Shown piece after piece: positions 1 through 13,018 of a stretch of 64,000 bases of DNA. Numbering within the stretch: the stretch's first letter is position 1; every line of letters begins with the position of its first letter. Under the pieces are notes generated by a model. That model was not told where the DNA came from. It ran no database searches and was given only the letters and a program-made list of their open reading frames with translations. Made by a program: the position numbers and the translations under genes. Source of the DNA: Lasioglossum baleicum (Eukaryota > Arthropoda > Insecta > Hymenoptera > Halictidae); the NCBI RefSeq assembly GCF_051020765.1, contig NW_027469578.1, forward strand, positions 33,356-97,355. The letters run 5' to 3'.

Positions 1-17
1 GCGCATCCCACAAAACC

Positions 18-29
18 TGCGCATGCGCA
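18..29. other. TGCGCATGCGCA palindrome at a B-B joint (NRF1-consensus match)
   Basis: This is the first of a very large set: I count about 32 B-B joints in the first 2.6 kb, most with this exact 12-mer (a few end CGCC). The 12-mer is its own reverse complement and fits the published NRF1 binding consensus YGCGCAYGCGCR at every position. That match is a sequence fact. Whether the host has NRF1 (a metazoan factor) or the sites are bound is unknown. The first unit of each cluster, after ACTAGC, has only GCCATGCGCATC and lacks the left half. Confidence 0.6.
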
Positions 30-67
30 TCCCACAAAACCTCGCACGTGTTTTTCCTCGACTAGCC

Positions 68-91
68 ATGCGCATCCCAAAAAACCTGCGC
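68..91 (+). repeat. Representative 24-bp B monomer (K subtype)
   Basis: This is the first unit of a four-unit B cluster (68 to about 162). The unit starts ATGCGCATCCC, carries an A6 tract and ends CTGCGC. Two subtypes dominate: K, with CCCAAAAAACC, and Q, with CCCACAAAACC. Less common forms have CGCCTCCC (unit at 116), CGCATGCC (around 3,100) or CCAAAAATCC (around 900). The joint between two units creates TGCGCATGCGCA, a perfect palindrome of alternating purines and pyrimidines. Being eight codons long, the unit does not disturb any open frame that crosses it. Confidence 0.95.
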
Positions 92-2500
92 ATGCGCATC
101 CCAAAAAACCTGCGCATGCGCCTCCCACAAAACCTGCGCATGCGCATCCCACAAAACCTCGCACGTGTTTTTACTCGACTAGCCTGCGGGATGCATCCTC
201 TCGCACGTGTTTTTGCTCGACTAGCCTGCGGGATGCATCCTCTCGCACGTGTTTTTGCTCGACTAGCCATGCGCATCCCACAAAACCTGCGCATGCGCAT
301 CCCACAAAACCTCGCACGTGTTTTTACTCGACTAGCCTGCGGGATGCATCCTCTCGCACGTGTTTTTACTCGACTAGCCTGCGGGATGCATCCTCTCGCA
401 CGTGTTTTTGCTCGACTAGCCTGCGGGATGCATCCTCTCGCACGTGTTTTTGCTCGACTAGCCATGCGCATCCCACAAAACCTGCGCATGCGCATCCCAC
501 AAAACCTGCGCATGCGCATCCCACAAAACCTCGCACGTGTTTTTACTCGACTAGCCTGCGGGATGCATCCTCTCGCACGTGTTTTTACTCGACTAGCCTG
601 CGCATGCGCATCCCACAAAACCTCGCACGTGTTTTTACTCGACTACCCTGCGGGATGCATCCTCTCGCACGTGTTTTTGCTCGACTAGCCATGCGCATCC
701 CAAAAAACCTGCGCATGCGCATCCCAAAAAACCTGCGCATGCGCATCCCACAAAACCTGCGCATGCGCATCCCACAAAACCTCGCACGTGTTTTTACTCG
801 ACTAGCCTGCGGGATGCATCCTCTCGCACGTGTTTTTGCTCGACTAGCCTGCGGGATGCATCCTCTCGCACGTGTTTTTGCTCGACTAGCCATGCGCATC
901 CCAAAAATCCTGCGCATGCGCATCCCACAAAACCTGCGCATGCGCATCCCACAAAACCTCGCACGTGTTTTTACTCGACTAGCCTGCGGGATGCATCCTC
1001 TCGCACGTGTTTTTACTCGGCTAGCCTGCGGGATGCATCCTCTCGCACGTGTTTTTACTCGACTAGCCTGCGGGATGCATCCTCTCGCACGTGTTTTTAC
1101 TCGACTACCCTGCGGGATGCATCCTCTCGCACGTGTTTTTGCTCGACTAGCCATGCGCATCCCAAAAAACCTGCGCATGCGCATCCCACAAAACCTGCGC
1201 ATGCGCATCCCACAAAACCTCGCACGTGTTTTTACTCGACTAGCCTGCGGGATGCATCCTCTCGCACGTGTTTTTACTCGACTAGCCTGCAGGATGCATC
1301 CTCTCGCACGTGTTTCTACTCGACTAGCCTGCGGGATGCATCCTCTCGCACGTGTTTTTGCTCGACTAGCCATGCGCATCCCAAAAAACCTGCGCATGCG
1401 CATCCCAAAAAACCTGCGCATGCGCATCCCACAAAACCTGCGCATGCGCATCCCACAAAACCTCGCACGTGTTTTTACTCGACTAGCCTGCGGGATGCAT
1501 CCTCTCGCACGTGTTTTTACTCGACTAGCCTGCGGGATGCATCCTCTCGCACGTGTTTTTACTCGACTAGCCTGCGGGATGCATCCTCTCGCACGTGTTT
1601 TTGCTCGACTAGCCTGCGGGATGCATCCTCTCGCACGTGTTTTTGCTCGACTAGCCATGCGCATCCCAAAAAACCTGCGCATGCGCCTCCCACAAAACCT
1701 GCGCATGCGCATCCCACAAAACCTCGCACGTGTTTTTACTCGACTAGCCTGCGGGATGCATCCTCTCGCACGTGTTTTTGCTCGACTAGCCTGCGGGATG
1801 CATCCTCTCGCACGTGTTTTTGCTCGACTAGGCATGCGCATCCCAAAAAACCTGCGCATGCGCATCCCAAAAAACCTACGCATGCGCATCCCACAAAACC
1901 TGCGCATGCGCATCCCACAAAACCTCGCACGTGTTTTTCCTCGACTAGCCATGCGCATCCCAAAAAACCTGCGCATGCGCATCCCAAAAAACCTGCGCAT
2001 GCGCCTCCCACAAAACCTGCGCATGCGCATCCCACAAAACCTCGCACGTGTTTTTACTCGACTAGCCTGCGGGATGCATCCTCTCGCACGTGTTTTTGCT
2101 CGACTAGCCTGCGGGATGCATCCTCTCGCACGTGTTTTTGCTCGACTAGCCATGCGCATCCCACAAAACCTGCGCATGCGCATCCCACAAAACCTGCGCA
2201 TGCGCATCCCACAAAACCTCGCACGTGTTTTTACTCGACTAGCCTGCGGGATGCATCCTCTCGCACGTGTTTTTACTCGACTAGCCTGCGGGATGCATCC
2301 TCTCGCACGTGTTTTTGCTCGACTAGCCTGCGGGATGCATCCTCTCGCACGTGTTTTTGCTCGACTAGCCATGCGCATCCCACAAAACCTGCGCATGCGC
2401 ATCCCACAAAACCTGCACATGCGCATCCCAGAAAACCTCGCACGTGTTTTTACTCGACTAGCCTGCGGGATGCATCCTCTCGCACGTGTTTTTACTCGAC

Positions 2501-2952
2501 TAGCCTGCGCATGCGCATCCCACAAAACCTCGCACGTGTTTTTACTCGACTAGCCTGCGGGATGCATCCTCTCGCACGTGTTTTTACTCGACTAGCCTGC
2601 GCATGCGCATCCCACAAAACCTCGCACGTGTTTTTACTCGACTAGCCTGCGGGATGCATCCTCTCGCACGTGTTTTTACTCGACTAGCCTGCAGGATGCA
2701 TCCTCTCGCACGTGTTTTTACTCGACTAGCCTGCGGGATGCATCCTCTCGCACGTGTTTTTACTCGACTAGCCTGCGCATGCGCATCCCACAAAACCTCG
2801 CACGTGTTTTTACTCGACTAGCCTGCGGGATGCATCCTCTCGCACGTGTTTTTACTCGACTAGCCTGCGCTTGCGCATCCCACAAAACCTCGCACGTGTT
2901 TTTACTCGACTAGCCTGCGGGATGCATCCTCTCGCACGTGTTTTTACTCGAC
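2501..2952 (+). repeat. 92-bp composite repeat with an alternative core-to-B joint
   Basis: Here the core continues ACTAGCCTGCGCATGCG instead of the usual ACTAGCCATGCG, five bases longer than the standard joint. Each composite holds one such joint, a single B unit, and A sequence. The TAG of the joint core falls at 2501, 2593, 2769 and 2861, giving steps of 92, 176 (92 plus two A monomers) and 92. The last copy has GCGCTTGCGC. The same joint occurs singly near 597, 4,951, 7,866, 8,990, 11,905 and 18,846. The five extra bases shift the reading frame, so these joints end many of the long open frames. Confidence 0.85.
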
Positions 2953-4940
2953 TAGCCTGCAGGATGCATCCTCTCGCACGTGTTTTTACTCGACTACCCT
3001 GCGGGATGCATCCTCTCGCACGTGTTTTTGCTCGACTAGCCATGCGCATCCCAAAAAACCTGCGCATGCGCATCCCACAAAACCTGCGCATGCGCATGCC
3101 ACAAAACCTCGCACGTGTTTTTGCTCGACTAGCCTGCGGGACGCATCCTCTCGCACGTGTTTTTACTCGACTAGCCTGCGGGATGCATCCTCTCGCACGT
3201 GTTTTTACTCGACTAGCCTGCGGGATGCATCCTCTCGCACGTGTTTTTACTCGACTAGCCTGCGGGATGCATCCTCTCGCACGTGTTTTTACTCGACTAG
3301 CCTGCGTGATGCATCCTCTCGCACGTGTTTTTGCTCGACTAGGCATGCGCATCCCAAAAAACCTGCGCATGCGCATCCCAAAAAACCTGCGCATGCGCAT
3401 CCCACAAAACCTGCGCATGCGCATCCCACAAAACCTCGCACGTGTTTTTACTCGACTAGCCTGCGGGATGCATCCTCTCGCACGTGTTTTTGCTCGACTA
3501 GCCTGCGGGATGCATCCTCTCGCACGTGTTTTTGCTCGACTAGCCATGCGCATCCCAAAAAACCTGCGCATGCGCATCCCACAAAACCTCGCACGTGTTT
3601 TTACTCGACTAGCCTGCGGGATGCATCCTCTCGCACGTGTTTTTGCTCGACTAGCCTGCGGGATGCATCCTCTCGCACGTGTTTTTGCTCGACTAGCCAT
3701 GCGCATCCCAAAAATCCTGCGCATGCGCATCCCACAAAACCTGCGCATGCGCATCCCACAAAACCTCGCACGTGTTTTTACTCGACTAGCCTGCGGGATG
3801 CATCCTCTCGCACGTGTTTTTACTCGACTAGCCTGCGGGATGCATCCTCTCGCACGTGTTTTTACTCGACTAGTCTGCGGGATGCATCCTCTCGCACGTG
3901 TTTTTACTCGACTACCCTGCGGGATGCATCCTCTCGCACGTGTTTTTGCTCGACTAGCCATGCGCATCCCAAAAAACCTGCGCATGCGCATCCCACAAAA
4001 CCTGCGCATGCGCATCCCACAAAACCTCGCACGTGTTTTTACTCGACTAGCCTGCGGGATGCATCCTCTCGCACGTGTTTTTACTCGACTAGCCTGCAGG
4101 ATGCATCCTCTCGCACGTGTTTCTACTCGACTAGCCTGCGGGATGCATCCTCTCGCACGTGTTTTTGCTCGACTAGCCATGCGCATCCCAAAAAACCTGC
4201 GCATGCGCATCCCACAAAACCTGCGCATGCGCATCCCACAAAACCTCGCACGTGTTTTTACTCGACTAGCCTGCGGGATGCATCCTCTCGCACGTGTTTT
4301 TACTCGACTAGCCTGCGGGATGCATCCTCTCGCACGTGTTTTTACTCGACTAGCCTGCGGGATGCATCCTCTCGCACGTGTTTTTGCTCGACTAGCCATG
4401 CGCATCCCAAAAAACCTGCGCATGCGCCTCCCACAAAACCTGCGCATGCGCATCCCACAAAACCTCGCACGTGTTTTTACTCGACTAGCCTGCGGGATGC
4501 ATCCTCTCGCACGTGTTTTTGCTAGACTAGCCTGCGGGATGCATCCTCTCGCACGTGTTTTTGCTCGACTAGGCATGCGCATCCCAAAAAACCTGCGCAT
4601 GCGCATCCCAAAAAACCTACGCATGCGCATCCCACAAAACCTGCGCATGCGCATCCCACAAAACCTCGCACGTGTTTTTACTCGACTAGCCTGCGGGATG
4701 CATCCTCTCGCACGTGTTTTTACTCGACTAGCCTGCGGGATGCATCCTCTCGCACGTGTTTTTGCTCGACTAGCCTGCGGGATGCATCCTCTCGCACGTG
4801 TTTTTGCTCGACTAGCCATGCGCATCCCACAAAACCTGCGCATGCGCATCCCACAAAACCTGCGCATGCGCATCCCACAAAACCTCGCACGTGTTTTTAC
4901 TCGACTAGCCTGCGGGATGCATCCTCTCGCACGTGTTTTT

Positions 4941-7900
4941 ACTCGACCAGCCTGCGCATGCGCATCCCACAAAACCTCGCACGTGTTTTTACTCGACTAC
5001 CCTGCGGGATGCATCCTCTCGGACGTGTTTTTACTCGACTAGCCTGCGGGATGCATCCTCTCGCACGTGTTTTTGCTCGACTAGCCTGCGGGATGCATCC
5101 TCTCGCACGTGTTTTTACTCGACTAGCCTGCGGGATGCATCCTCCCGCACGTGTTTTTACTCGACTAGCCTGCGGGATACATCCTCTCGCACGTGTTTTT
5201 GCTCGACTAGCCTGCGGGATGCATCCTCTCGCACGTGTTTTTGCTCGACTAGCCTGCGGGATGCATCCTCTCGCACGTGTTTTTGCTCGACTAGCCTGCG
5301 GGACGCATCCTCTCGCACGTGTTTTTACTCGACTAGCCTGCGGGATGCATCCTCTCGCACGTGTTTTTACTCGACTAGCCTTCGGGATTCATCCTTTCGC
5401 ACGTGTTTTTACTCGACTAGCCTGCGGGATGCATCCTCTCGCACGTGTTTTTGCTCGACTAGCCTGCGGGATGCATCCTCTCGCACGTGTTTTTGCTCGA
5501 CTAGCCATGCGCATCCCAAAAAACCTGCGCATGCGCATCCCACAAAACCTCGCACGTATTTTTACTCGACTAGCCTGCGGGATGCATCCTCTCGCACGTG
5601 TTTTTACTCGACTAGCCTGCGGGATGCATCCTCTCGCACGTGTTTTTGCTCGACTAGCCATGCGCATCCCAAAAAACCTGCGCATGCGCATCCCACAAAA
5701 CCTCGCACGTGTTTTTACTCGACTAGCCTGCGGGATTCATCCTCTCGCACGTGTTTTTACTCGACTAGCCTGCGGGATGCATCCTCTCGCACGTGTTTTT
5801 GCTCGACTAGTCTGCTGGATGCATCCTCTCGCACGTGTTTTTACTCGACTAGCCTGCGGGATGCATGCTCCCGCACGTGTTTTTACTCGACTAGCCTGCG
5901 GGATACATTCTCTCGCACGTGTTTTTGCTCGACTAGCCTGCGGGATGCATCCTCTCGCACGTGTTTTTGCTCGACTAGCCTGCGGGATGCATCCTCTCGC
6001 ACGTGTTTTTGCTCGACTAGCCTGCGGGACGCATCCTCTCGCACGTGTTTTTACTCGACTAGCCTGCGGGATGCATCCTCTCGCACGTGTTTTTACTCGA
6101 CTAGCCTGCGGGATGCATCCTCTCGCACGTGTTCTTACTCGACTAGCCTGCGTGATGCATCCTCTCGCACGTGTTTTTGCTCGACTAGGCATGCGCATCC
6201 CAAAAAACCTGCGCATGCGCATCCCAAAAAACCTGCGCATGCGCATCCCACAAAACCTCGCACGTGTTTTTACTCGACTAGCCTGCGGGATGCATCCTCT
6301 CGCACGTGTTTTTGCTCGACTAGCCTGCGGGATGCATCCTCTCGCACGTGTTTTTGCTCGACTAGCCATGCGCATCCCAAAAAACCTGCGCATGCGCATC
6401 CCACAAAACCTCGCACGTGTTTTTACTCGACTAGCCTGCGGGATGCATCCTCTCGCACGTGTTTTTGCTCGACTAGCCTGCGGGATGCATCCTCTCGCAC
6501 GTGTTTTTGCTCGACTAGCCATGCGCATCCCAAAAATCCTGCGCATGCGCATCCCACAAAACCTGCGCATGCGCATCCCACAAAACCTCGCACGTGTTTT
6601 TACTCGACTAGCCTGCGGGATGCATCCTCTCGCACGTGTTCTTACTCGACTAGCCTGCGGGATGCATCCTCTCGCACGTGTTTTTACTCGACTAGCCTGC
6701 GGGATGCATCCTCTCGCACGTGTTTTTACTCGACTACCCTGCGGGATGCATCCTCTCGCACGTGTTTTTGCTCGACTAGCCATGCGCATCCCAAAAAACC
6801 TGCGCATGCGCATCCCACAAAACCTGCGCATGCGCATCCCACAAAACCTCGCACGTGTTTTTACTCGACTAGCCTGCGGGATGCATCCTCTCGCACGTGT
6901 TTTTACTCGACTAGCCTGCAGGATGCATCCTCTCGCACGTGTTTCTACTCGACTAGCCTGCGGGATGCATCCTCTCGCACGTGTTTTTGCTCGACTAGCC
7001 ATGCGCATCCCAAAAAACCTGCGCATGCGCATCCCAAAAAACCTGCGCATGCGCATCCCACAAAACCTGCGCATGCGCATCCCACAAAACCTCGCACGTG
7101 TTTTTACTCGACTAGCCTGCGGGATGCATCCTCTCGCACGTGTTTTTGCTCGACTAGCCATGCGCATCCCAAAAAACCTGCGCATGCGCATCCCACAAAA
7201 CCTGCGCATGCGCATCCCACAAAACCTCGCACGTGTTTTTACTCGAGTAGCCTGCGGGATGCATCCTCTCGGACGTGTTTTTACTCGACTAGCCTGCGGG
7301 ATGCATCCTCCCGCACGTGTTTTTACTCGACTAGTCTGCGGGATGCATCCTCTCGCACGTGTTTTTGCTCGACTAGCCTGCGGGATGCATCCTCTCGCAC
7401 TTGTTTTTACTCGACTACCCTGCGGGATGCATCCTCTCGCACGTGTTTTTGCTCGACTAGCCATGCGCATCCCAAAAAACCTGCGCATGCGCATCCCACA
7501 AAACCTGCGCATGCGCATGCCACAAAACCTCGCACGTGTTTTTGCTCGACTAGCCATGCGCATCCCAAAAAACCTGCGCATGCGCATCCCACAAAACCTG
7601 CGCATGCGCATCCCACAAAACCTCGCACGTGTTTTTACTCGACTAGCCTGCGGGATGCATCCTCTCGCACGTGTTTTTGCTCGACTAGCCTGCGGGATGC
7701 ATCCTCTCGCACGTGTTTTTGCTCGACTACCCATGCGCATCCCAAAAATCCTGCGCATGCGCATCCCACAAAACCTGCGCATGCGCATCCCACAAAACCT
7801 CGCACGTGTTTTTACTCGACTAGCCTGCGGGATGCATCCTCTCGCACGTGTTTTTACTCGACTAGCCTGCGCATGCGCATCCCACAAAACCTCGCACGTG

Positions 7901-8979
7901 TTTTTACTCGACTACCCTGCGGGATGCATCCTCTCGCACGTGTTTTTGCTCGACTAGCCATGCGCATCCCAAAAAACCTGCGCATGCGCATCCCAAAAAA
8001 CCTGCGCATGCGCATCCCACAAAACCTGCGCATGCGCATCCCACAAAACCTCGCACGTGTTTTTACTCGAGTAGCCTGCGGGATGCATCCTCTCGGACGT
8101 GTTTTTACTCGACTAGCCTGCGGGATGCATCCTCTCGCACGTGTTTTTGCTCGACTAGCCTGCGGGATGCATCCTCTCGCACGTGTTTTTACTCGACTAG
8201 CCTGCGGGATGCATCCTCCCGCACGTGTTTTTACTCGACTAGCCTGCGGGATACATCCTCTCGCACGTGTTTTTGCTCGACTAGCCTGCGGGATGCATCC
8301 TCTCGCACGTGTTTTTGCTCGACTAGCCTGCGGGATGCATCCTCTCGCACGTGTTTTTGCTCGACTAGCCTGCGGGACGCATCCTCTCGCACGTGTTTTT
8401 ACTCGACTAGCCTGCGGGATGCATCCTCTCGCACGTGTTTTTACTCGACTAGCCTTCGGGATTCATCCTTTCGCACGTGTTTTTACTCGACTAGCCTGCG
8501 GGATACATTCTCTCGCACGTGTTTTTGCTCGACTAGCCTGCGGGATGCATCCTCTCGCACGTGTTTTTGCTCGACTAGCCTGCGGGATGCATCCTCTCGC
8601 ACGTGTTTTTGCTCGACTAGCCTGCGGGACGCATCCTCTCGCACGTGTTTTTACTCGACTAGCCTGCGGGATGCATCCTCTCGCACGTGTTTTTACTCGA
8701 CTAGCCTGCGGGATGCATCCTCTCGCACGTGTTTTTACTCGACTAGCCTGCGGGATGCATCCTCTCGCACGTGTTTTTACTCGACTAGCCTGCGTGATGC
8801 ATCCTCTCGCACGTGTTTTTGCTCGACTAGGCATGCGCATCCCAAAAAACCTGCGCATGCGCATCCCAAAAAACCTGCGCATGCGCATCCCACAAAACCT
8901 GCGCATGCGCATCCCACAAAACCTCGCACGTGTTTTTACTCGACTAGCCTGCGGGATGCATCCTCTCGCACGTGTTTTT
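4941..8979 (+). repeat. 4,039-bp higher-order repeat, copy 1
   Basis: This is the left copy of a direct tandem duplication. Rare markers recur exactly 4,039 bp downstream: CTCGACCAGC (about 4,944 and 8,983), TTCGGGATTC (5,381 and 9,420), CACGTATTTTT (5,558 and 9,597) and TCTGCTGGAT (5,811 and 9,850). The sequence upstream of 4,933 and that upstream of 8,972 differ in B-cluster composition, which places the left breakpoint close to 4,940. The exact edge cannot be fixed because every core offers equal homology. The length is not a multiple of three, so the two copies lie in different reading frames, which argues against coding. Confidence 0.9.
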
Positions 8980-11900
8980 ACTCGACCAGCCTGCGCATGC
9001 GCATCCCACAAAACCTCGCACGTGTTTTTACTCGACTACCCTGCGGGATGCATCCTCTCGGACGTGTTTTTACTCGACTAGCCTGCGGGATGCATCCTCT
9101 CGCACGTGTTTTTGCTCGACTAGCCTGCGGGATGCATCCTCTCGCACGTGTTTTTACTCGACTAGCCTGCGGGATGCATCCTCCCGCACGTGTTTTTACT
9201 CGACTAGCCTGCGGGATACATCCTCTCGCACGTGTTTTTGCTCGACTAGCCTGCGGGATGCATCCTCTCGCACGTGTTTTTGCTCGACTAGCCTGCGGGA
9301 TGCATCCTCTCGCACGTGTTTTTGCTCGACTAGCCTGCGGGACGCATCCTCTCGCACGTGTTTTTACTCGACTAGCCTGCGGGATGCATCCTCTCGCACG
9401 TGTTTTTACTCGACTAGCCTTCGGGATTCATCCTTTCGCACGTGTTTTTACTCGACTAGCCTGCGGGATGCATCCTCTCGCACGTGTTTTTGCTCGACTA
9501 GCCTGCGGGATGCATCCTCTCGCACGTGTTTTTGCTCGACTAGCCATGCGCATCCCAAAAAACCTGCGCATGCGCATCCCACAAAACCTCGCACGTATTT
9601 TTACTCGACTAGCCTGCGGGATGCATCCTCTCGCACGTGTTTTTACTCGACTAGCCTGCGGGATGCATCCTCTCGCACGTGTTTTTGCTCGACTAGCCAT
9701 GCGCATCCCAAAAAACCTGCGCATGCGCATCCCACAAAACCTCGCACGTGTTTTTACTCGACTAGCCTGCGGGATTCATCCTCTCGCACGTGTTTTTACT
9801 CGACTAGCCTGCGGGATGCATCCTCTCGCACGTGTTTTTGCTCGACTAGTCTGCTGGATGCATCCTCTCGCACGTGTTTTTACTCGACTAGCCTGCGGGA
9901 TGCATGCTCCCGCACGTGTTTTTACTCGACTAGCCTGCGGGATACATTCTCTCGCACGTGTTTTTGCTCGACTAGCCTGCGGGATGCATCCTCTCGCACG
10001 TGTTTTTGCTCGACTAGCCTGCGGGATGCATCCTCTCGCACGTGTTTTTGCTCGACTAGCCTGCGGGACGCATCCTCTCGCACGTGTTTTTACTCGACTA
10101 GCCTGCGGGATGCATCCTCTCGCACGTGTTTTTACTCGACTAGCCTGCGGGATGCATCCTCTCGCACGTGTTCTTACTCGACTAGCCTGCGTGATGCATC
10201 CTCTCGCACGTGTTTTTGCTCGACTAGGCATGCGCATCCCAAAAAACCTGCGCATGCGCATCCCAAAAAACCTGCGCATGCGCATCCCACAAAACCTCGC
10301 ACGTGTTTTTACTCGACTAGCCTGCGGGATGCATCCTCTCGCACGTGTTTTTGCTCGACTAGCCTGCGGGATGCATCCTCTCGCACGTGTTTTTGCTCGA
10401 CTAGCCATGCGCATCCCAAAAAACCTGCGCATGCGCATCCCACAAAACCTCGCACGTGTTTTTACTCGACTAGCCTGCGGGATGCATCCTCTCGCACGTG
10501 TTTTTGCTCGACTAGCCTGCGGGATGCATCCTCTCGCACGTGTTTTTGCTCGACTAGCCATGCGCATCCCAAAAATCCTGCGCATGCGCATCCCACAAAA
10601 CCTGCGCATGCGCATCCCACAAAACCTCGCACGTGTTTTTACTCGACTAGCCTGCGGGATGCATCCTCTCGCACGTGTTCTTACTCGACTAGCCTGCGGG
10701 ATGCATCCTCTCGCACGTGTTTTTACTCGACTAGCCTGCGGGATGCATCCTCTCGCACGTGTTTTTACTCGACTACCCTGCGGGATGCATCCTCTCGCAC
10801 GTGTTTTTGCTCGACTAGCCATGCGCATCCCAAAAAACCTGCGCATGCGCATCCCACAAAACCTGCGCATGCGCATCCCACAAAACCTCGCACGTGTTTT
10901 TACTCGACTAGCCTGCGGGATGCATCCTCTCGCACGTGTTTTTACTCGACTAGCCTGCAGGATGCATCCTCTCGCACGTGTTTCTACTCGACTAGCCTGC
11001 GGGATGCATCCTCTCGCACGTGTTTTTGCTCGACTAGCCATGCGCATCCCAAAAAACCTGCGCATGCGCATCCCAAAAAACCTGCGCATGCGCATCCCAC
11101 AAAACCTGCGCATGCGCATCCCACAAAACCTCGCACGTGTTTTTACTCGACTAGCCTGCGGGATGCATCCTCTCGCACGTGTTTTTGCTCGACTAGCCAT
11201 GCGCATCCCAAAAAACCTGCGCATGCGCATCCCACAAAACCTGCGCATGCGCATCCCACAAAACCTCGCACGTGTTTTTACTCGAGTAGCCTGCGGGATG
11301 CATCCTCTCGGACGTGTTTTTACTCGACTAGCCTGCGGGATGCATCCTCCCGCACGTGTTTTTACTCGACTAGTCTGCGGGATGCATCCTCTCGCACGTG
11401 TTTTTGCTCGACTAGCCTGCGGGATGCATCCTCTCGCACTTGTTTTTACTCGACTACCCTGCGGGATGCATCCTCTCGCACGTGTTTTTGCTCGACTAGC
11501 CATGCGCATCCCAAAAAACCTGCGCATGCGCATCCCACAAAACCTGCGCATGCGCATGCCACAAAACCTCGCACGTGTTTTTGCTCGACTAGCCATGCGC
11601 ATCCCAAAAAACCTGCGCATGCGCATCCCACAAAACCTGCGCATGCGCATCCCACAAAACCTCGCACGTGTTTTTACTCGACTAGCCTGCGGGATGCATC
11701 CTCTCGCACGTGTTTTTGCTCGACTAGCCTGCGGGATGCATCCTCTCGCACGTGTTTTTGCTCGACTACCCATGCGCATCCCAAAAATCCTGCGCATGCG
11801 CATCCCACAAAACCTGCGCATGCGCATCCCACAAAACCTCGCACGTGTTTTTACTCGACTAGCCTGCGGGATGCATCCTCTCGCACGTGTTTTTACTCGA

Positions 11901-13018
11901 CTAGCCTGCGCATGCGCATCCCACAAAACCTCGCACGTGTTTTTACTCGACTACCCTGCGGGATGCATCCTCTCGCACGTGTTTTTGCTCGACTAGCCAT
12001 GCGCATCCCAAAAAACCTGCGCATGCGCATCCCAAAAAACCTGCGCATGCGCATCCCACAAAACCTGCGCATGCGCATCCCACAAAACCTCGCACGTGTT
12101 TTTACTCGAGTAGCCTGCGGGATGCATCCTCTCGGACGTGTTTTTACTCGACTAGCCTGCGGGATGCATCCTCTCGCACGTGTTTTTGCTCGACTAGCCT
12201 GCGGGATGCATCCTCTCGCACGTGTTTTTACTCGACTAGCCTGCGGGATGCATCCTCCCGCACGTGTTTTTACTCGACTAGCCTGCGGGATACATCCTCT
12301 CGCACGTGTTTTTGCTCGACTAGCCTGCGGGATGCATCCTCTCGCACGTGTTTTTGCTCGACTAGCCTGCGGGATGCATCCTCTCGCACGTGTTTTTGCT
12401 CGACTAGCCTGCGGGACGCATCCTCTCGCACGTGTTTTTACTCGACTAGCCTGCGGGATGCATCCTCTCGCACGTGTTTTTACTCGACTAGCCTTCGGGA
12501 TTCATCCTTTCGCACGTGTTTTTACTCGACTAGCCTGCGGGATACATTCTCTCGCACGTGTTTTTGCTCGACTAGCCTGCGGGATGCATCCTCTCGCACG
12601 TGTTTTTGCTCGACTAGCCTGCGGGATGCATCCTCTCGCACGTGTTTTTGCTCGACTAGCCTGCGGGACGCATCCTCTCGCACGTGTTTTTACTCGACTA
12701 GCCTGCGGGATGCATCCTCTCGCACGTGTTTTTACTCGACTAGCCTGCGGGATGCATCCTCTCGCACGTGTTTTTACTCGACTAGCCTGCGGGATGCATC
12801 CTCTCGCACGTGTTTTTACTCGACTAGCCTGCGTGATGCATCCTCTCGCACGTGTTTTTGCTCGACTAGGCATGCGCATCCCAAAAAACCTGCGCATGCG
12901 CATCCCAAAAAACCTGCGCATGCGCATCCCACAAAACCTGCGCATGCGCATCCCACAAAACCTCGCACGTGTTTTTACTCGACTAGCCTGCGGGATGCAT
13001 CCTCTCGCACGTGTTTTT
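8980..13018 (+). repeat. 4,039-bp higher-order repeat, copy 2
   Basis: This is the right copy of the 4,039-bp tandem duplication. In all stretches compared, including about 3.0 kb on the forward strand and 2.15 kb read on the reverse strand, I saw no difference from copy 1, so the duplication is recent or recently homogenised. Homology ends at 13,019, where a GCTCG core is found opposite the ACTCG core at 8,980 of copy 1. Related but rearranged sequence follows, sharing markers such as CTCGGACG (about 14,520 and 16,550) and CACGTATTTTT (about 14,771). Confidence 0.9.
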
